This document shows, in pieces, positions 1-11,038 of a stretch of DNA of 64,000 nt (its first letter is position 1; each line of letters opens with the position of its first letter). The DNA lies in assembly GCA_032622095.1 (NCBI GenBank), contig CP136069.1, forward strand, positions 9,750,036 through 9,814,035, written 5' to 3'. Below the pieces are notes generated by a model. That model saw only the letters and a program-made list of their open reading frames with translations. It made no database searches and was not told where the DNA came from. The position numbers and the translations under genes were made by a program. The DNA comes from Siphonodentalium dalli (taxonomy: Eukaryota; Mollusca; Scaphopoda; Gadilida; Siphonodentaliidae).

Positions 1-1262
1 CTTCATTTGGAGCGGAGGCTTTGTAGAAGTATACTATATGGATAAGACACTTGTGTATTGTCTCATTACTGACATGCATACAAATAACTAAATCTTTAAA
101 AAACTCTTAAAGTCAAAATATAACCTCAAATTGGCACAAAATGAAGAAAATTACAAGAAAAATTGAATTTTCTAAGTCGAAAAGCCCATAACTCTGAGAA
201 AAATCATCGATTCAAACTCAAATTCGAACTTGACCTGTATCGTGATATGACTGATCCACATAAAACGGTATTTGCAATTAAAGATCCAAACTTGAGATAT
301 CATCCGGTAACCGAAAAAGTGAGAATTTTTCTAAGTAAAACAAGTCGAATAAAAGGTCGGTAGACCTCATGTCCGCCTCTAAGCATTGGCTTGATACGAC
401 CGTTGTTTGCGCATACAAATTGGCATGGCAGAACACGAAATCGAATTTGATCTGTCTTTTGTGCTAGTAAACCTACATATACCAAATTTAATTTCATTCA
501 GTACACATTTACTAAAGTTATCATCCGGAAACCTCAAATTGGCAAAAATTCTAAGTAAAAAAGGGACATAACTCTGGTGAAAATTGGCGGGCGGAACCCG
601 AATCGAACTTGACCTGTGTTTTGCTGGGAGAAAGACACATACCACATTTGGTTTAAATCTGATTAACTCTACTAAAGTTATCATCCGGACACCAACTTTT
701 GGGGTTTTATAAGTCGGGTCGGCATACAAAAAAGGGCCATAACTCTCGGATTAAACCGAAATTCGAACTTGAACTGTATTTTGATATAAGTAATCCACAA
801 AAAAACGGGTTTTGCATATAAACAATCCAAAATCAAGTTATCATCTGGAAACCAACAAACAGAAGAAAAACTGAATTTTCTATGTCGAAAAAGGGGCATA
901 ACTCTGCCAAAAATGGTCGGGCAGAACCCAAGTTCGAACTTGACCTGTGTTTTGATGGGAGAAAGTAATATACCAAATTTGGTTTGAATCCGATTAACTG
1001 TACTAAAGTTATCATCCGGAAACCAACTTTCAGGGGTTTTCTAAGTAAAAAAAGGGCCATAACTCTCGCAAAAATGGGCGGAACAAACCCATATTCGAAC
1101 TTGACCTTTATTTTGGTCTGATAAACTCACCTATGAAATTTGCTTTTGATCTAATAACCGAAACTAAAGTTATCATCCGGAAACCATTTCCGGACGCACG
1201 GACACACGGTACGACGGACGCACGGACGGACACCGGCTATTTTAATAGTCCCCCGAATTTTT
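1..1262. repeat. Degenerate ~160-bp tandem repeat with a GC-rich tail (bivalve-type dispersed element)
   Basis: About six diverged units share the phrase TTATCATCCGGAAACC near positions 298, 518, 678, 838, 1008 and 1172, a spacing of roughly 160-170 bp except for the first. Each unit also carries a version of 'aagggccataactct' and 'cgaacttgacctg'. The block ends in a GC-rich CGGACG-type tail at 1193-1235 followed by 'cccccgaa' and its complement 'ttcggggg' around a poly-T, which can form a short terminal hairpin. This structure resembles the tandem-core elements with ~160-bp repeats known in bivalves (pearl/CvA-like). The family name is inference. The short ORFs here are shadows. Confidence 0.7.
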
Positions 1263-1283
1263 TTTTTCGGGGGACAAAAAAGG

Positions 1284-1410
1284 CCACAATGTTATAATAA
1301 ATTCAGTCTAAAGTGATATATCCATCCACAATGTTAGAATACATTCAATCTAAGATGATATATACATCCACAATGTTATAATAAATTCAGTTTAAGGTGA
1401 TATATCCTTC
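1284..1410. repeat. 42-bp tandem repeat, 3 copies
   Basis: The phrase CCACAATGTT recurs at 1284, 1326, 1368 and 1410, exactly 42 bp apart, giving three units and the start of a fourth. The fourth start merges into the possible minus-strand exon at 1387-1499, so the repeat may derive from that exon's 3' end. Confidence 0.85.
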
Positions 1411-1499
1411 CACAATGTTTCTGATGATATCTTTTTTCTCTTTTATGACATTCTTCATCTCTTGGCGTATTTCCATGATCCGGTCCCGCGGTATTCGAT
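1387..1499 (-). CDS. Possible terminal coding exon, charged helical peptide, unidentified
   Basis: On the minus strand a pyrimidine-rich stretch ending TTTTTAG at about 1500 is followed by an open frame of 36 codons after a two-base partial codon, ending in TGA at 1389-1387. The peptide includes PRDRIMEIRQEMKNVIKEKK, a charged, probably helical or coiled-coil segment, then ends in YITLN. I do not recognise a family. It could be the last exon of a gene lying to the right, possibly even the ASTE1-like gene, but nothing in the sequence links them and no donor partner was found. It may also be chance coding potential. The 42-bp tandem repeat downstream duplicates its final codons. Confidence 0.3.
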
Positions 1500-1754
1500 C
1501 TAAAAATGAAAAGATTATCAACAAATTATTATCGTATCGCGAAAAAGGAGAAGTATTTTATGCAAATATGTTAACACAAATCTTTATAAATTTCTTTTCT
1601 AAATCTCTTCCTGCAGTCCTGATGTCCTTACGGCAATTGTGAAGTTCACAGTGACACTTTGCCTTGTAGTTACCCAAGAAATGTAAGGGTAACGATACAA
1701 ACTGGTTATTGTTGCGAATTCACGCAGATACCCAATCACAAGTGTGCATCGTTA

Positions 1755-1912
1755 GAGACCTTTCGCAAAATCACTATTACGATTACGGATAGGACATATT
1801 GTCCTAGTAAGGTGGACACAATCACAACTGTAAAGATCGACTATTTGGCCGTATACTGGCCGGATATTGTCCATATCTGTAATCTTAATCGTGATTTTGC
1901 GAATGGTCTCTG
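1755..1912. mobile_element. Small MITE-like inverted repeat, ~37-bp arms
   Basis: The arm at 1757-1793 (starting GAGACCTTTCGCAAAATC) is matched in reverse complement by 1873-1910 (ending GCGAATGGTCTC) with only a few mismatches, around a loop of about 80 bp. No target duplication is obvious. The 92-codon ORF that overlaps it is not supported as a gene. Confidence 0.6.
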
Positions 1913-1939
1913 TTATCCCAATATTTCCAGGGTGTAACT

Positions 1940-2527
1940 ATATGTCTTATATATGACAAACATTTGACTTTGTTAATTTGAAACTCAAATTGTGAACCAA
2001 ATTAAATAGTACACCTTTGATGATTTCGAGCGATGTGTTTTTTGTTTAAATATAATTTCAACGTGGAATAGAATATGTATATTTTGTACATCTGCATGTA
2101 ATTGACCACCCCTATTTTAATAGCCAACGAGTGAATATTTAGACAGAGTATTATACCCTGTTCTATTCTGCTATATAACACTTCTTGATTATACCTGGCT
2201 TTGGATCACTGATGGCATTGAACACTTGTCATATGCATCGATCTGCATCAATTGGATGATTAAAGAGGGGTAAATCTAGTTATCTCACGACAACTGATAT
2301 AATGTTCATTTAATATTAATAGGATATGATATATAAGTTTTATATATTATGATAATATAGTCTGTGGCTAAATATTTCTCCAGTTATTTATAAATTATTC
2401 TCTCAAAACTGATGTTATTGTCCATATAATAGCGAACGGTACTAAACATACTGTAACAGACTTAAGCCGTCGGTTCAATCTAAGGCAAATTAAAGCGCCT
2501 GAGTATCGCAACAAACATGCATGTATT
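1940..2527. other. Unannotated AT-rich sequence, left end of the 2.08-3.30 kb element
   Basis: No coding region is recognised. Positions 2076-2167 form the left inverted repeat of the element ending at 3304. The remainder is AT-rich without visible structure. Confidence 0.5.
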
Positions 2528-3304
2528 CACCTCCTACCAACAGGGTGTTATATAGGCTCCACCTCCTACCAACAGGGTGTTATATAGGCTCCACCTCCTA
2601 CCAACATGGTGTTATATAGGCTCCACCTCCTACCAACAGGGTGTTATATAGGCTCCACCTCCTACCAACAGGGTGCTATATAGGCTCCACCTCCTACCAA
2701 CAGGGTGTTATATAGGGTCCACCTCCTACCAACAGGGTGTTATATAGGATTCACCTCCTACCAACAGGGTGTTATATAGGCTCCACCTCCTACCAACATA
2801 TTGTTATATAGGCTTCACCTCCTACCAACAGATTGTTATATAGGCCCCACCTCCTACCAACAGATTGTTATATAGGCTTTACCTCCTACCAAAAGGGTAT
2901 TATATAGGCTTCACCTCCTACCAACAGATTGTTATATAGGCTCCACCTCCTACCAACATATTGTTATATAGGCTTCACCTACTACCAAAAAGGTGTTATA
3001 TAGGCTTCACCTCCTACCAACAGATTGTTATATAGGCTTCACCTCCTACTAACAGGGTGTTATATAGGCTTCACCTCCTACCAACAGGGTGTTATATAGG
3101 CTCCCGAACAATATATCAGTATCAGTGTTTGTAAATAATTAGGAAAACCCCCTTTGGGAAAACATGCGCAAGCAACGGAAAACGTGGGTTTTTGCTGAGC
3201 TCGGGATCACCAACACACACAATAGAACAGGGTAGAATACTAAATATGCACCCATTGGCTATGGAAATAGGGGTGGTCTAATACATGCAGATGAACAAAG
3301 TATA
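2076..3304. mobile_element. Inverted-repeat-bounded element (1.23 kb) carrying a minisatellite
   Basis: Left end 2076-2167 and right end 3221-3304 are imperfect inverted repeats of ~85-92 bp. Shared blocks include CATCTGCATGTA, GACCACCCCTAT, ATAGCCAA and ACCCTGTTCTATT on the left, each found in reverse complement on the right. Between them lies an 18-copy 32-bp minisatellite and no ORF, so the element is non-autonomous. The superfamily is unknown because no clear target duplication can be read. Confidence 0.7.
2528..3103. repeat. 32-bp minisatellite, 18 copies
   Basis: The unit begins CACCTCCTACCAACAGGGTG and ends in TTATATAGGCT plus one variable base. Starts fall at 2528 plus exact multiples of 32 through 3072. 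Variation is mostly single substitutions (GGGTG, GATTG or TATTG before TTATATAGG), so the array is moderately homogenised. Confidence 0.95.
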
Positions 3305-3465
3305 CCAAGGACATGAGATTTGCAGAGAGTTTTAGAAATGAAATTGTTTGGGGAACTATATAGTTTGGTTCCACGTCCGAATAAAATACCTTATTGTTTT
3401 AATCCTGTTGTAGGAAACGACTTAAACCTTTCATGATGGAAGCTGCGCTGGCGCATCATTAAAGA

Positions 3466-3540
3466 CCCTGTACCAATGCATTATCTTATATATGCAGGTC
3501 GACCACGCCTCGCATATATAAGAGAAAGCATTGGCCTAAC
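3466..3540 (+). repeat. Hairpin module H1 (diverged)
   Basis: This is a variant of the ~80-bp hairpin module: ccctgt, then a long palindrome starting CCAATGCATT, then cctaac. The arms carry several substitutions and the centre is shortened. It is the inner end of the left terminal repeat of the 3344-6104 element, and an AT-rich spacer follows. Confidence 0.8.
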
Positions 3541-3631
3541 AATTTGTTATCATTTTTTATAAATTTTTCTTAACTTTTTCTTAAATTTTTATAATATTTC
3601 TTACATTCTTTAACAATTTTTATATACTTTT

Positions 3632-4890
3632 AGTCGAGTTTTTTCCCAAAACTCGACTTATAGTTTGATGAGGGATGGCGGGCGGCGGACGGGCGGGCGG
3701 GCGGACTGTTTTGCTTATAACTCAACCGTTTATTGACGGATTAAATTTGTTTTGGTGTGTGAGTACATATCCATGCACGTAAGCTGCAGACAAAAAATCG
3801 TTATGGCCCTTTGCCATTTTTCACTGATTTTAGGCTCGTTAGCGCAACAACTTCAACAAACGTTATCTGATTCGATTGAAATTTGGGATATAGGTGTCTC
3901 CCAAAAATATCTCGGACGAGTTCGAAAACCGGCCTGGTCCGATAAAATTTGATAGAGTTATGGCCCTTAATTAGTCATTTTTCACGAAATTTCAGCTCGT
4001 TAGCGCGATAACTTCAACAAACGTTATCCGATTTGATTGAAATTTGGTATATTGGTGTCTCCCAAGAATATCTTGGATGAGTTCGAAAACCGGCCTGGTC
4101 CGATAAAATTTTATAGAGTTATGGCCCTTAATTAGTCATTTTTCACGAATTTTCAGCTCGTTAGCGCGATAACTTCAACAAACATTATCCGATTTGAATG
4201 AAATTTGGTATATAGGTGTATCCCAGGAATATCTCGGTCGAGTTCGAAAACCGGCCAGGTCCGATAAAATTTGATAGAGTTATGGCACTTAATTAGTCAT
4301 TTTTTCACAAATTTTCAGCTCGTTAGCGCGATAATTTAACAAACATCATCCTATTTGATTGAAATTTTGATATATAGGTGTCTCTCAAGAATACCTCGGA
4401 CGAGTTAGAAAACCGGCCCGGTCCGATAAAATTTGATTGAGTTATGGTCCTTAAGTAGTCATTTTGTACGAATTTTGAGCTCGTTAGCCCGATAACTTCA
4501 ACAAACGTCATCCGATTCAACTAAAATTTGGTATATAAGTGTCTTCCAATAATATCCTGGACGAGTTCGAAAACCAGCCTGGCCCAATAAAATTTGATAG
4601 AGTTATGGCCCTTAATTAGTCATTTTTCGTGAATTTTTAGCTCGTTAGCGCGATAACTTCAACAAACGTCCTCCGATTTGTTTAAAATTTGGAATAGACG
4701 TACAAATCAAGAATATTTCGGACGAGTTCGAAAACCAGCCTGGCCCGATAAAATTTGATAGAGTTATGGCCCTTAATTAGTCATTTTTCGATTTTACCTA
4801 TTAATTAGTCTACCGATACTGATGCACACCAATTGGCGGTAGCCACCGGCGGTAAGCCACCGAAAACGAGACACAGCATCTCTGATGCCA
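3632..4890. mobile_element. 161-bp tandem-core element (pearl/HINE-like), about 6 units
   Basis: The element opens with a short hairpin (GTCGAGTTTT and AAAACTCGAC around ccc) and a GGGCGGGC-rich segment at 3676-3705. Tandem units follow, marked by GCTCGTTAGCGC at 3834, 3995, 4155, 4318, 4479 and 4640, with 160-163 bp spacing. It closes with a non-repetitive tail holding the paired motifs GGCGGTAGCCACC and GGCGGTAAGCCACC at about 4836-4860. Unique ends flanking a ~160-bp tandem core match the architecture of bivalve pearl-like non-autonomous elements. The Helentron link is inference. No real ORF is present. Confidence 0.65.
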
Positions 4891-5440
4891 CCTCTTGTTT
4901 ATCATTATTTCTTACATTATTTAAAAAATAAATTAGCAATTTTTTCTGTCATTCTTTATGAATATGGATCTTTTCATCAGACCCCCACCCGGTCAGGTTG
5001 GAAATGCCAATAGTTGAAAACATGAGGTACCAGTTGGAAAATACTAACCAACAGGGGGGGGGGTGCAAAATATGATTTCCTGACCTTCAGCCAGGTTCAA
5101 TTTGAAACTGGACACCCCTATATAGAACCAAAATAGCAACGCCCATGTGACTATACTATATTTCGTGTCTAACCAACGGCCAACTTAGAAAACCCCGGGT
5201 TATATTATATCGATGCTTGGTGGGCAAAATTTGGAGTTATCTATATAAACCTGACAATATGTACTGTCAAAACGAGGAACCAGATCTTGAACGAAACATT
5301 TCCTACTTGCTGAAGTGAAGTAGGCCATTCATTGTTGGAAATATTTATTATATTTGTAGAACTCAGATGTGTAATGGTATAGTGCATGATACAGGATTAA
5401 CCATTATACGACTGGAGCTTCCTGATTTTTTTTGCGAAAA
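4891..5440. other. Unique-looking sequence, no gene seen
   Basis: AT-rich spacer resumes at about 4900, followed by unremarkable sequence with a G run at about 5055-5064. The last ~40 bp before the hairpin at 5441 (CTGGAGCTTCCTGATTTTTT) resemble the sequence just left of the hairpin at 12519, so they probably belong to that element. Confidence 0.5.
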
Positions 5441-5974
5441 CCCTGTGCCAATGCATTCTCTTATATATGCGAGCCGACCATAGGTCGCCTCGCATATATA
5501 AAAGAATGCATTGGCCTAACAAATGTTGTATTATATTTATAATTGTCAAAAAATATAAGAACAAATTTATAAAATGATAAAACAAATTTAAAGAATGTAA
5601 GAAATATTGATAAAAATTTGTTAAAGAATGTAAGAAATGATGAGAAAAAATGAATTTAAAAAAAAATAAAAATATGAAAAAAATCATGAAGAATGTAGAG
5701 AAATGAGAAAGAAAAAAAATCCACAAAATTGTTAAAATATGTAAGAACAAATTATAAAAATGATAAAATTGTTAAAGAATGTTAGAACAAGTAATACAAA
5801 AATTATAGAAATTGTTATGAAAGAAATGTAAGAAAAAATGATAAAAATTTGTTAAAGAATGTAAGAAAAACTTGATAAAAAATGATAAAAAATTGTTAGG
5901 CCAATGCATCCTCTTATATATGCGAGGCGATCTATGGTGGACTCGCATATATAAGATAATACATTCGCACAGGG
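5441..5974. mobile_element. Hairpin-pair element (H2-H3), 534 bp
   Basis: An 80-bp hairpin module at 5441-5520 reads ccctgtg-palindrome-cctaac. Its reverse-complement partner at 5895-5974 reads gttagg-palindrome-cacaggg. The ~375-bp spacer is AT-rich and contains repeated 'gaatgtaagaa' phrases. The 117-codon minus-strand ORF across it is a product of the low-complexity spacer. H3 has several substitutions in the right arm. Confidence 0.8.
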
Positions 5975-6104
5975 TAGTTAATGCTGCAACAGCGTAGCTC
6001 CCATCATGAAAGGGTTAAGTCGTTTCGTAAAACATGATTAAAACAATAAGCTGAATAAGGTATTTTGTTCGGATGTGGAACCAAACTATAGTTCCCCAAA
6101 CACA

Positions 6105-6775
6105 AAATATGGTTCCAAGGCAAAACGTCATACATTTAGTTTCCCAGTTTGATTCTCAATAAGTAGTGAATGCGTTGCTAACACTCTATATATGTCTCGA
6201 ACCATGAAAACATCCTTAAATTGACAACGTGGTATCCCCCCCCCCCAGTTTGGGTCTCCAACAGGAGTGAACGATTAGCAACCGACAGGGGATCGCTCTT
6301 TTAACAATGAACCAAGAATTTGACAGTAATTATTTAAGAAATGACTGGAAGATCCATTGGGGTCACTGAGGTCATTGGGGTCACTGAGGTCATTGGATTT
6401 TAACGACAGAGTAATTAAATAAAGCGTGTGAACCACGAAGGCTCTCGGTGACTCGAGTGATCCCATGTAGATCACTATATAACCAGTCTCTTCCGAATGA
6501 ACAATCAAACTTAGCGACTGTGAAACCACATTTCATAGGTTTTCTTGGCTGAGGTATAGGTATGTGGATATAAATTTGGTTTCAATTCGAGTCTAAATAG
6601 GGGATACATAAAGAACATACTAAGGTTATTTGCCAGTATTTGGTTCAAATGATATTTTGATAGTGTATGTCGTTATTAGCTCACCATTATTCTCGCTGCA
6701 ATATGCTGTGTAATAGGCGGACCATGTAGAACCAGAGAAAATCTGACCAGGCGCCGGAAACTCTTTCCTAAGATG
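6105..6775. other. No gene seen; short GTCACTGAG tandem motif and poly-C
   Basis: A C run lies at about 6236-6246. At 6355-6395 the 17-bp phrase GGTCACTGAGGTCATTG is repeated in tandem twice. No conserved coding sequence is recognised. Confidence 0.5.
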
Positions 6776-6779
6776 AAGA

Positions 6780-7245
6780 ATACCACCAACGAATAAATAC
6801 GCATTGCGATATAGGGCCTGAAAATACAAGAATACCACCAAGGAATGAATACGCATGGCGATATATGGTGTGAAAATACAAGAATACCACCAATGAATGA
6901 ATACGCATTGCGATATATGGCCAGAAAATACAAGAATACCACCAATGAATGAATAGGCATGGCGATATAGGGCCTGAAAATACAAGAATACCACCAACGA
7001 ATGAATACGCATGGCGATAATATGGCCTGAAAAATACAAGAATACCACCAACGAATGTGTACGCATTGGGATATATGGCCGGAAAATACACATAAATACC
7101 CCCAACGAATGAATAGTCATGGCGATAATATGGCTTGAAAAATACAAGAATACCACCAATAAATGCATACGCATGGCGATATATGGCCTGAAAATACACC
7201 ACCACTGAGTGAATAGGCATGGCGATAATATGGCCTGAAAATACA
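6780..7245. repeat. 52-54-bp minisatellite, about 9 copies
   Basis: The phrase TACCACCAA recurs at 6781, 6833, 6885, 6937, 6989, 7043, 7097 and 7151, with a shortened unit near 7197. The first five steps are exactly 52 bp and the later ones 54 bp. Each unit contains ACGCATGGCGATA and ATGGCCTGAAAATACA. Long minus-strand ORFs through the array come from its lack of stops, not from a gene. Confidence 0.9.
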
Positions 7246-7689
7246 AACTTTCGTTTAGAACACACCCTATAGTCAAACATTGTTGACATTATATTTTCAC
7301 ACTAATATATCTCATGAGTCTAAAAAGGTGTTATTTTGAGTTATACCCGGGATTTACTAGAAAATAGTTTGTGTTGCTATTGTTTCCACGACCAAGGACA
7401 TGCATTATTACTATTTAAGTCAGTTTAAGAACATTATACTGTTCAGATGTGATACGTTCATGATTTCGATTGAAAATATAGCCCCATTTACAAAACTTTG
7501 ATGACATGAAAATTATGTGAAATTTTTATTTTTCCGATACCAAGAACTTCTGTAATATGAGACTTTTGCAAAAAGTACAGGTAATATATTCGTGGTAATA
7601 TACATACCTGAAGACAAGAGACTTAATTTTGATTTCTTCAAGAAATTTCATAGTTATTTTCGTTCAGGAAGACAACCACCCATAAATCA
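7246..7689. other. No gene seen
   Basis: AT-rich sequence without a recognisable coding region, repeat or structured RNA. Confidence 0.4.
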
Positions 7690-7997
7690 TCTCCTATATA
7701 TTTTGGAACTTCAGTTTGTCTATCTGTCTGTATGTATGTTATGGACTCGAAAACTGCTCGACCGATCCGACTCACCTTTATTCCACTTTGATCCCGGGAA
7801 CAATATGGGTGGGTCCAATTTCACGTGCGACCGTGTCCTTGACCTTGACTTCGCCCATATACCCTCATATATGCATGTTTCTGGACCTCGACCGATCCGA
7901 CTCAAATTTGGCATGTAGGCCTACTTTGATCCCGAGAACAATATGGGCATGTCCAATTTCCCTAAATAGCCCGGATGAAGTCGGGCACATCAGCTAG
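7690..7997 (+). mobile_element. Short non-autonomous Helitron (308 bp)
   Basis: The 5' end reads TCTCCTATATATTTT after an A. The 3' end has a GC hairpin (GCCCGGATGAAGTCGGGC, 7969-7986) followed by CTAG at 7994-7997 and then T. A TC start, a 3' hairpin, a CTRR end and an A/T target are the Helitron hallmarks. The internal phrase ATGGACTCGAAAA and the near-identical 3' hairpin tie it to the larger copy at 56371-57263. It encodes no Rep/helicase, so any movement would depend on a partner in trans. Confidence 0.8.
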
Positions 7998-8047
7998 TGT
8001 TCTCTATTTGAGAACGTTCCGGTCATGTCAGCTGACAAATAACGCAT

Positions 8048-8217
8048 TGGGGGAGTGGACTAACATACATACCAACACTTGTTTAGATTGGGAGAGTGGA
8101 CTAACATGCATATCAACACTTGTTTAGATTTGGTAGAGTCGACTATCGTGAATACCAACACTTGTTTAGATTTGTGAGAGTTGACTAACATGCATATCAA
8201 CACTTGTTTAGATTGGG
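8048..8217. repeat. 42-43-bp tandem repeat, 4 copies
   Basis: The phrase CAACACTTGTTTAGATT occurs four times at 42-43-bp spacing, each preceded by a version of GAGTGGACTAACATGCAT. Confidence 0.85.
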
Positions 8218-8660
8218 TAGATATATTTGTAGCGGCTTCATTCTTCGTTGTAATATATGGGAGAATGATGCTATATCACGAAATAACGGAATTCACTCAT
8301 CATTGTGACACACATGCAGCCTCCTACTCTCATAGAGTCAAGACAATAAGCTTTTTCGTGATTGGTTGGCTGTGTGAAATTATTAATTATTTTCATCAGT
8401 AACTGTTATTGGAACCTAAACAGAAAATATTATTTTCAACCACTCAAATGTTATAACATCCATTTTGTGTGTGTCTTCTACGTATAATGAACAGGAGGGT
8501 ATGAGACGTTTAATATTGTTCGCATGATAGATCTAGAGAAATTCTGTTACACGTTTTGTCCGGATTTTTGCAAAAAACGTGCATCTGGACCTCAATATGT
8601 TAAAGTATTGTCGATTATAGTTAATACAGTATAATTGTTAAATATCCCGTGTGTTTTTCC
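8218..8660. other. No gene seen
   Basis: AT-rich sequence. A 73-codon ORF at 8181-8402 starts inside the tandem repeat and has no recognisable domain. Confidence 0.4.
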
Positions 8661-8679
8661 GGTTATTAAAACAAGAAAT

Positions 8680-10228
8680 ACCTCTATAAATGTACATGCG
8701 GGCAGTTTTTCCCCAGAAGGCCTCTATAAATGAACAACCGGACACGTTTCCTTCAGAAGGCTTATATAATTGAACATGTGGACACTTTTATTCCACAAGG
8801 CCTCTATATATGAACAGGCGGAAACTTTTCCTTCAACAGGCCTCTATAAATGAACACGAGGGCACGTTTCCTTCAGCAGGCCACTATAAATGAACACCCG
8901 GGCATGTTTTCTTCAGAAGGCCTCTATAAATGAACACCCGGGAATGTTTTCTTCAGAAGGCCTCTACAAATGAACACCCGGGCATGTGTTCTTAAGAAAG
9001 CCTCTATAAATAAACACCCGGGCATGTTTATTTCAGACGGCCTCTATAAATGAACGTCCGGGCATGTTTTCTTCAGCAGGCCTTTATAAATGAACACCCG
9101 GGCATGTTTTCTTCAGAAGGCCTCTATAAATGAACACCCGGGCATGTTTTCTTCAAAAGGCCTCTATAAATTATCACCCGGGCATGTTTTCTTCAGAAGG
9201 CCTGTATACATGAACATGTGGGCACTTTTCCCTCAGAAGACCTATATAAATTAAAATACGGGCATGTTTCCTTCAGAATGCATCTATAAATGAACATCCG
9301 GGCATGTTTTCATAAGAATGCCTCTATAAATGAACACACAGGTATGTTTATTTCAGACGGCCTCTATAAATGAACATCCGGGCATGTTTTCTTCAGCAGG
9401 CCTTTATAAATGAACACCCGGGCATGTTTTCTTCAGAAGGCCTCTATAAATGAACACCCGGGCATGTTTTCTTCAAAAGGCCTCTATAAATTATCACCCG
9501 GGCATGTTTTCTTCAGAAGGCCTGTATACATGAACATGTGGGCACTTTTCTCTCAGAAGACCTATATAAATTAAAATACGGGCATGTTTCCTTCAGAATG
9601 CATCTATAAATGAACATCCGGCATGTTTTCATAAGAATGCCTCTATAAATGAACACCCAGGTATGTTTATTTCAGACGGCCTCTATAAATGAACACCAGG
9701 GCATGTTTTCTTCAGAATGCCCTTATAAATGAACACCCGGGCATTTTCTCTTCAAAAGGCATCCATGAATGAACACCTGGGCATGTTTTCTCCAGAAGGC
9801 CTCTATGAATGAACACCCGGCATGTTTTCTTCAGACGGCCTCTATAAATGAACACCCGGGCATGTTTTCTTCAGACGGACTCTATAAATGAACACACGGG
9901 CATGTTTTCTTCAGAAGGCCTCTATAAATGAACACCCGGGCATGTTTATTTCAGACGGCCTCTGTGACTGAACACCCGGTCATGTTTTCTTCAGACGGCC
10001 TCTATAAATGAACACCGGGCATGTTTTCTTTAGAAGGCCTCTATGAATAAACATCCGGGCATGTTTTCTTTAGAAGGCCTCTATGAATGAACACCCGGGC
10101 ATGTTTCTTCAGAAGGCCTCTCTGAATGAACACCCGGGTACGTTTTCTTCAGACGGCCTCTATAAATGAACATCCGGTCTTGTTTTCTTCAGATGCCTTT
10201 ATAAATGAACACCCGTCATGTTTCAATC
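8680..10228. repeat. 40-bp minisatellite, about 38 copies, with a 320-bp higher-order block
   Basis: The unit is about CCTCTATAAATGAACACCCG followed by a GGCATGTTTTCTTCAGAAGG-like half, with a 40-bp period. A block of eight units starting at TTTCAGACGG (9031-9350) is repeated with its private variants at 9351-9670, showing higher-order duplication within the array. Divergence rises toward both ends. Confidence 0.92.
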
Positions 10229-10675
10229 AGACGATTTTGAGGTTGTTTCTAATTATATTTTTCCGATGATTTAAAAACTCCATGTTGGCAAGTGACTATT
10301 TTCCGGTCAAAATGACGCACAAAGATGGCCGCCATCAGAAATGAATTAAATATAGACCGATCGGAACAAATGTCCCAATCTTAAACGAGTATTAACCCGT
10401 CCATGACGGTAGCATTAAGAATGCAAATCATTTGTCAATTTTCATAAAATCTCAATTGCGAACTATCAATTTGAAGCGAGAATCAATATCCCTTATAACC
10501 AATGTATGCTACTGTATAACAACATCTATTCACCCTCAGAGTATGAGAGGTAAGTTCTAATTATGCAAAAACAAGTTGTTTAAAAAAATTAAAACAACGG
10601 TTTAGGTAGGTCTACATGTATATAGCGAGTTAGAAAGGAGATATTAGCAACCAAAAATAACATTGCCTTATCTAG
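10229..10675. other. No gene seen
   Basis: Unremarkable sequence. The phrase AAAGATGGCCGCCAT at about 10321 is a short palindromic-centred motif. There is no coding support. Confidence 0.4.
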
Positions 10676-10885
10676 CTATATGCGCCCAGTCCACAACTAT
10701 ATGCGCCCAGTCCACAACTATATGCGCCCAGTCCACAACTATATGCGCCCAGTCCACAACTATATACGCCCAGTCCACAACTATATGCGCCCAGTCCACA
10801 ACTATATGCGCCCAGTCCACAACTATATGCGCCCAGTCCACAACTATATGCGCCCAGTCCACAACTATATGCGCTCAGTCCACAA
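10676..10885. repeat. 21-bp minisatellite, 9-10 nearly identical copies
   Basis: The unit is CTATATGCGCCCAGTCCACA plus one A, starting at 10676 and stepping 21 bp. Because 21 is a multiple of three and the unit lacks stops in most frames, ORFs are open on both strands. These are artefacts. Confidence 0.97.
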
Positions 10886-11038
10886 TCTGAAATCATTAAT
10901 AAATCAACTATATGCGCTCAGTCCACAATCTGAAATCATTAATAAATCCAACTATATGCGCTCAGTCCACAATCTGAAATCATTAATAAATCAAATATAT
11001 GCGCTCAGTCCACAATCTGAAATCATTAATAAATCAAA
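10865..11038. repeat. 43-bp repeat, 4 copies, grown from the 21-bp unit
   Basis: Each unit is the 21-bp motif with one C-to-T change (GCGCTCAG) plus a 22-bp extension TCTGAAATCATTAATAAATC and two bases. Starts fall at 10865, 10908, 10952 and 10995. The last 21-bp unit of the previous array is the first half of the first 43-bp unit, so the two arrays grade into one another. Confidence 0.95.

Larger units (their letters stand above)
3344..6104. mobile_element. Foldback-type element (2.76 kb) with ~200-bp terminal inverted repeats that include hairpin modules
   Basis: The left end (3344-3540) and right end (5895-6104) are inverted repeats. Both carry TAGTTTGGTTCCAC, AATACCTTATT, GAAACGACTTAA and TTTCATGATGG before joining the 80-bp hairpin module (3466-3540 on the left, 5895-5974 on the right). 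Inside are a ~161-bp tandem-core element (about 3632-4890), probably a separate insertion because AT-rich spacer sequence of similar type lies on both sides of it, and one more hairpin module at 5441-5520. There is no transposase ORF. Confidence 0.65.

Noticed and set aside
3466..3540. Hairpin modules as microRNA genes or terminators
   Set aside because: The 26-bp stems are perfect, duplicated palindromes tied to mobile-element ends. miRNA precursors are normally single, imperfect and conserved. Small-RNA data could reopen this.
6626..7289. 173- and 216-codon minus-strand ORFs as a membrane protein
   Set aside because: They follow the 52-54-bp tandem repeat, and hydrophobic residues come from the repeated AT-rich unit. 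Two overlapping frames look equally good, which is typical of an artefact.
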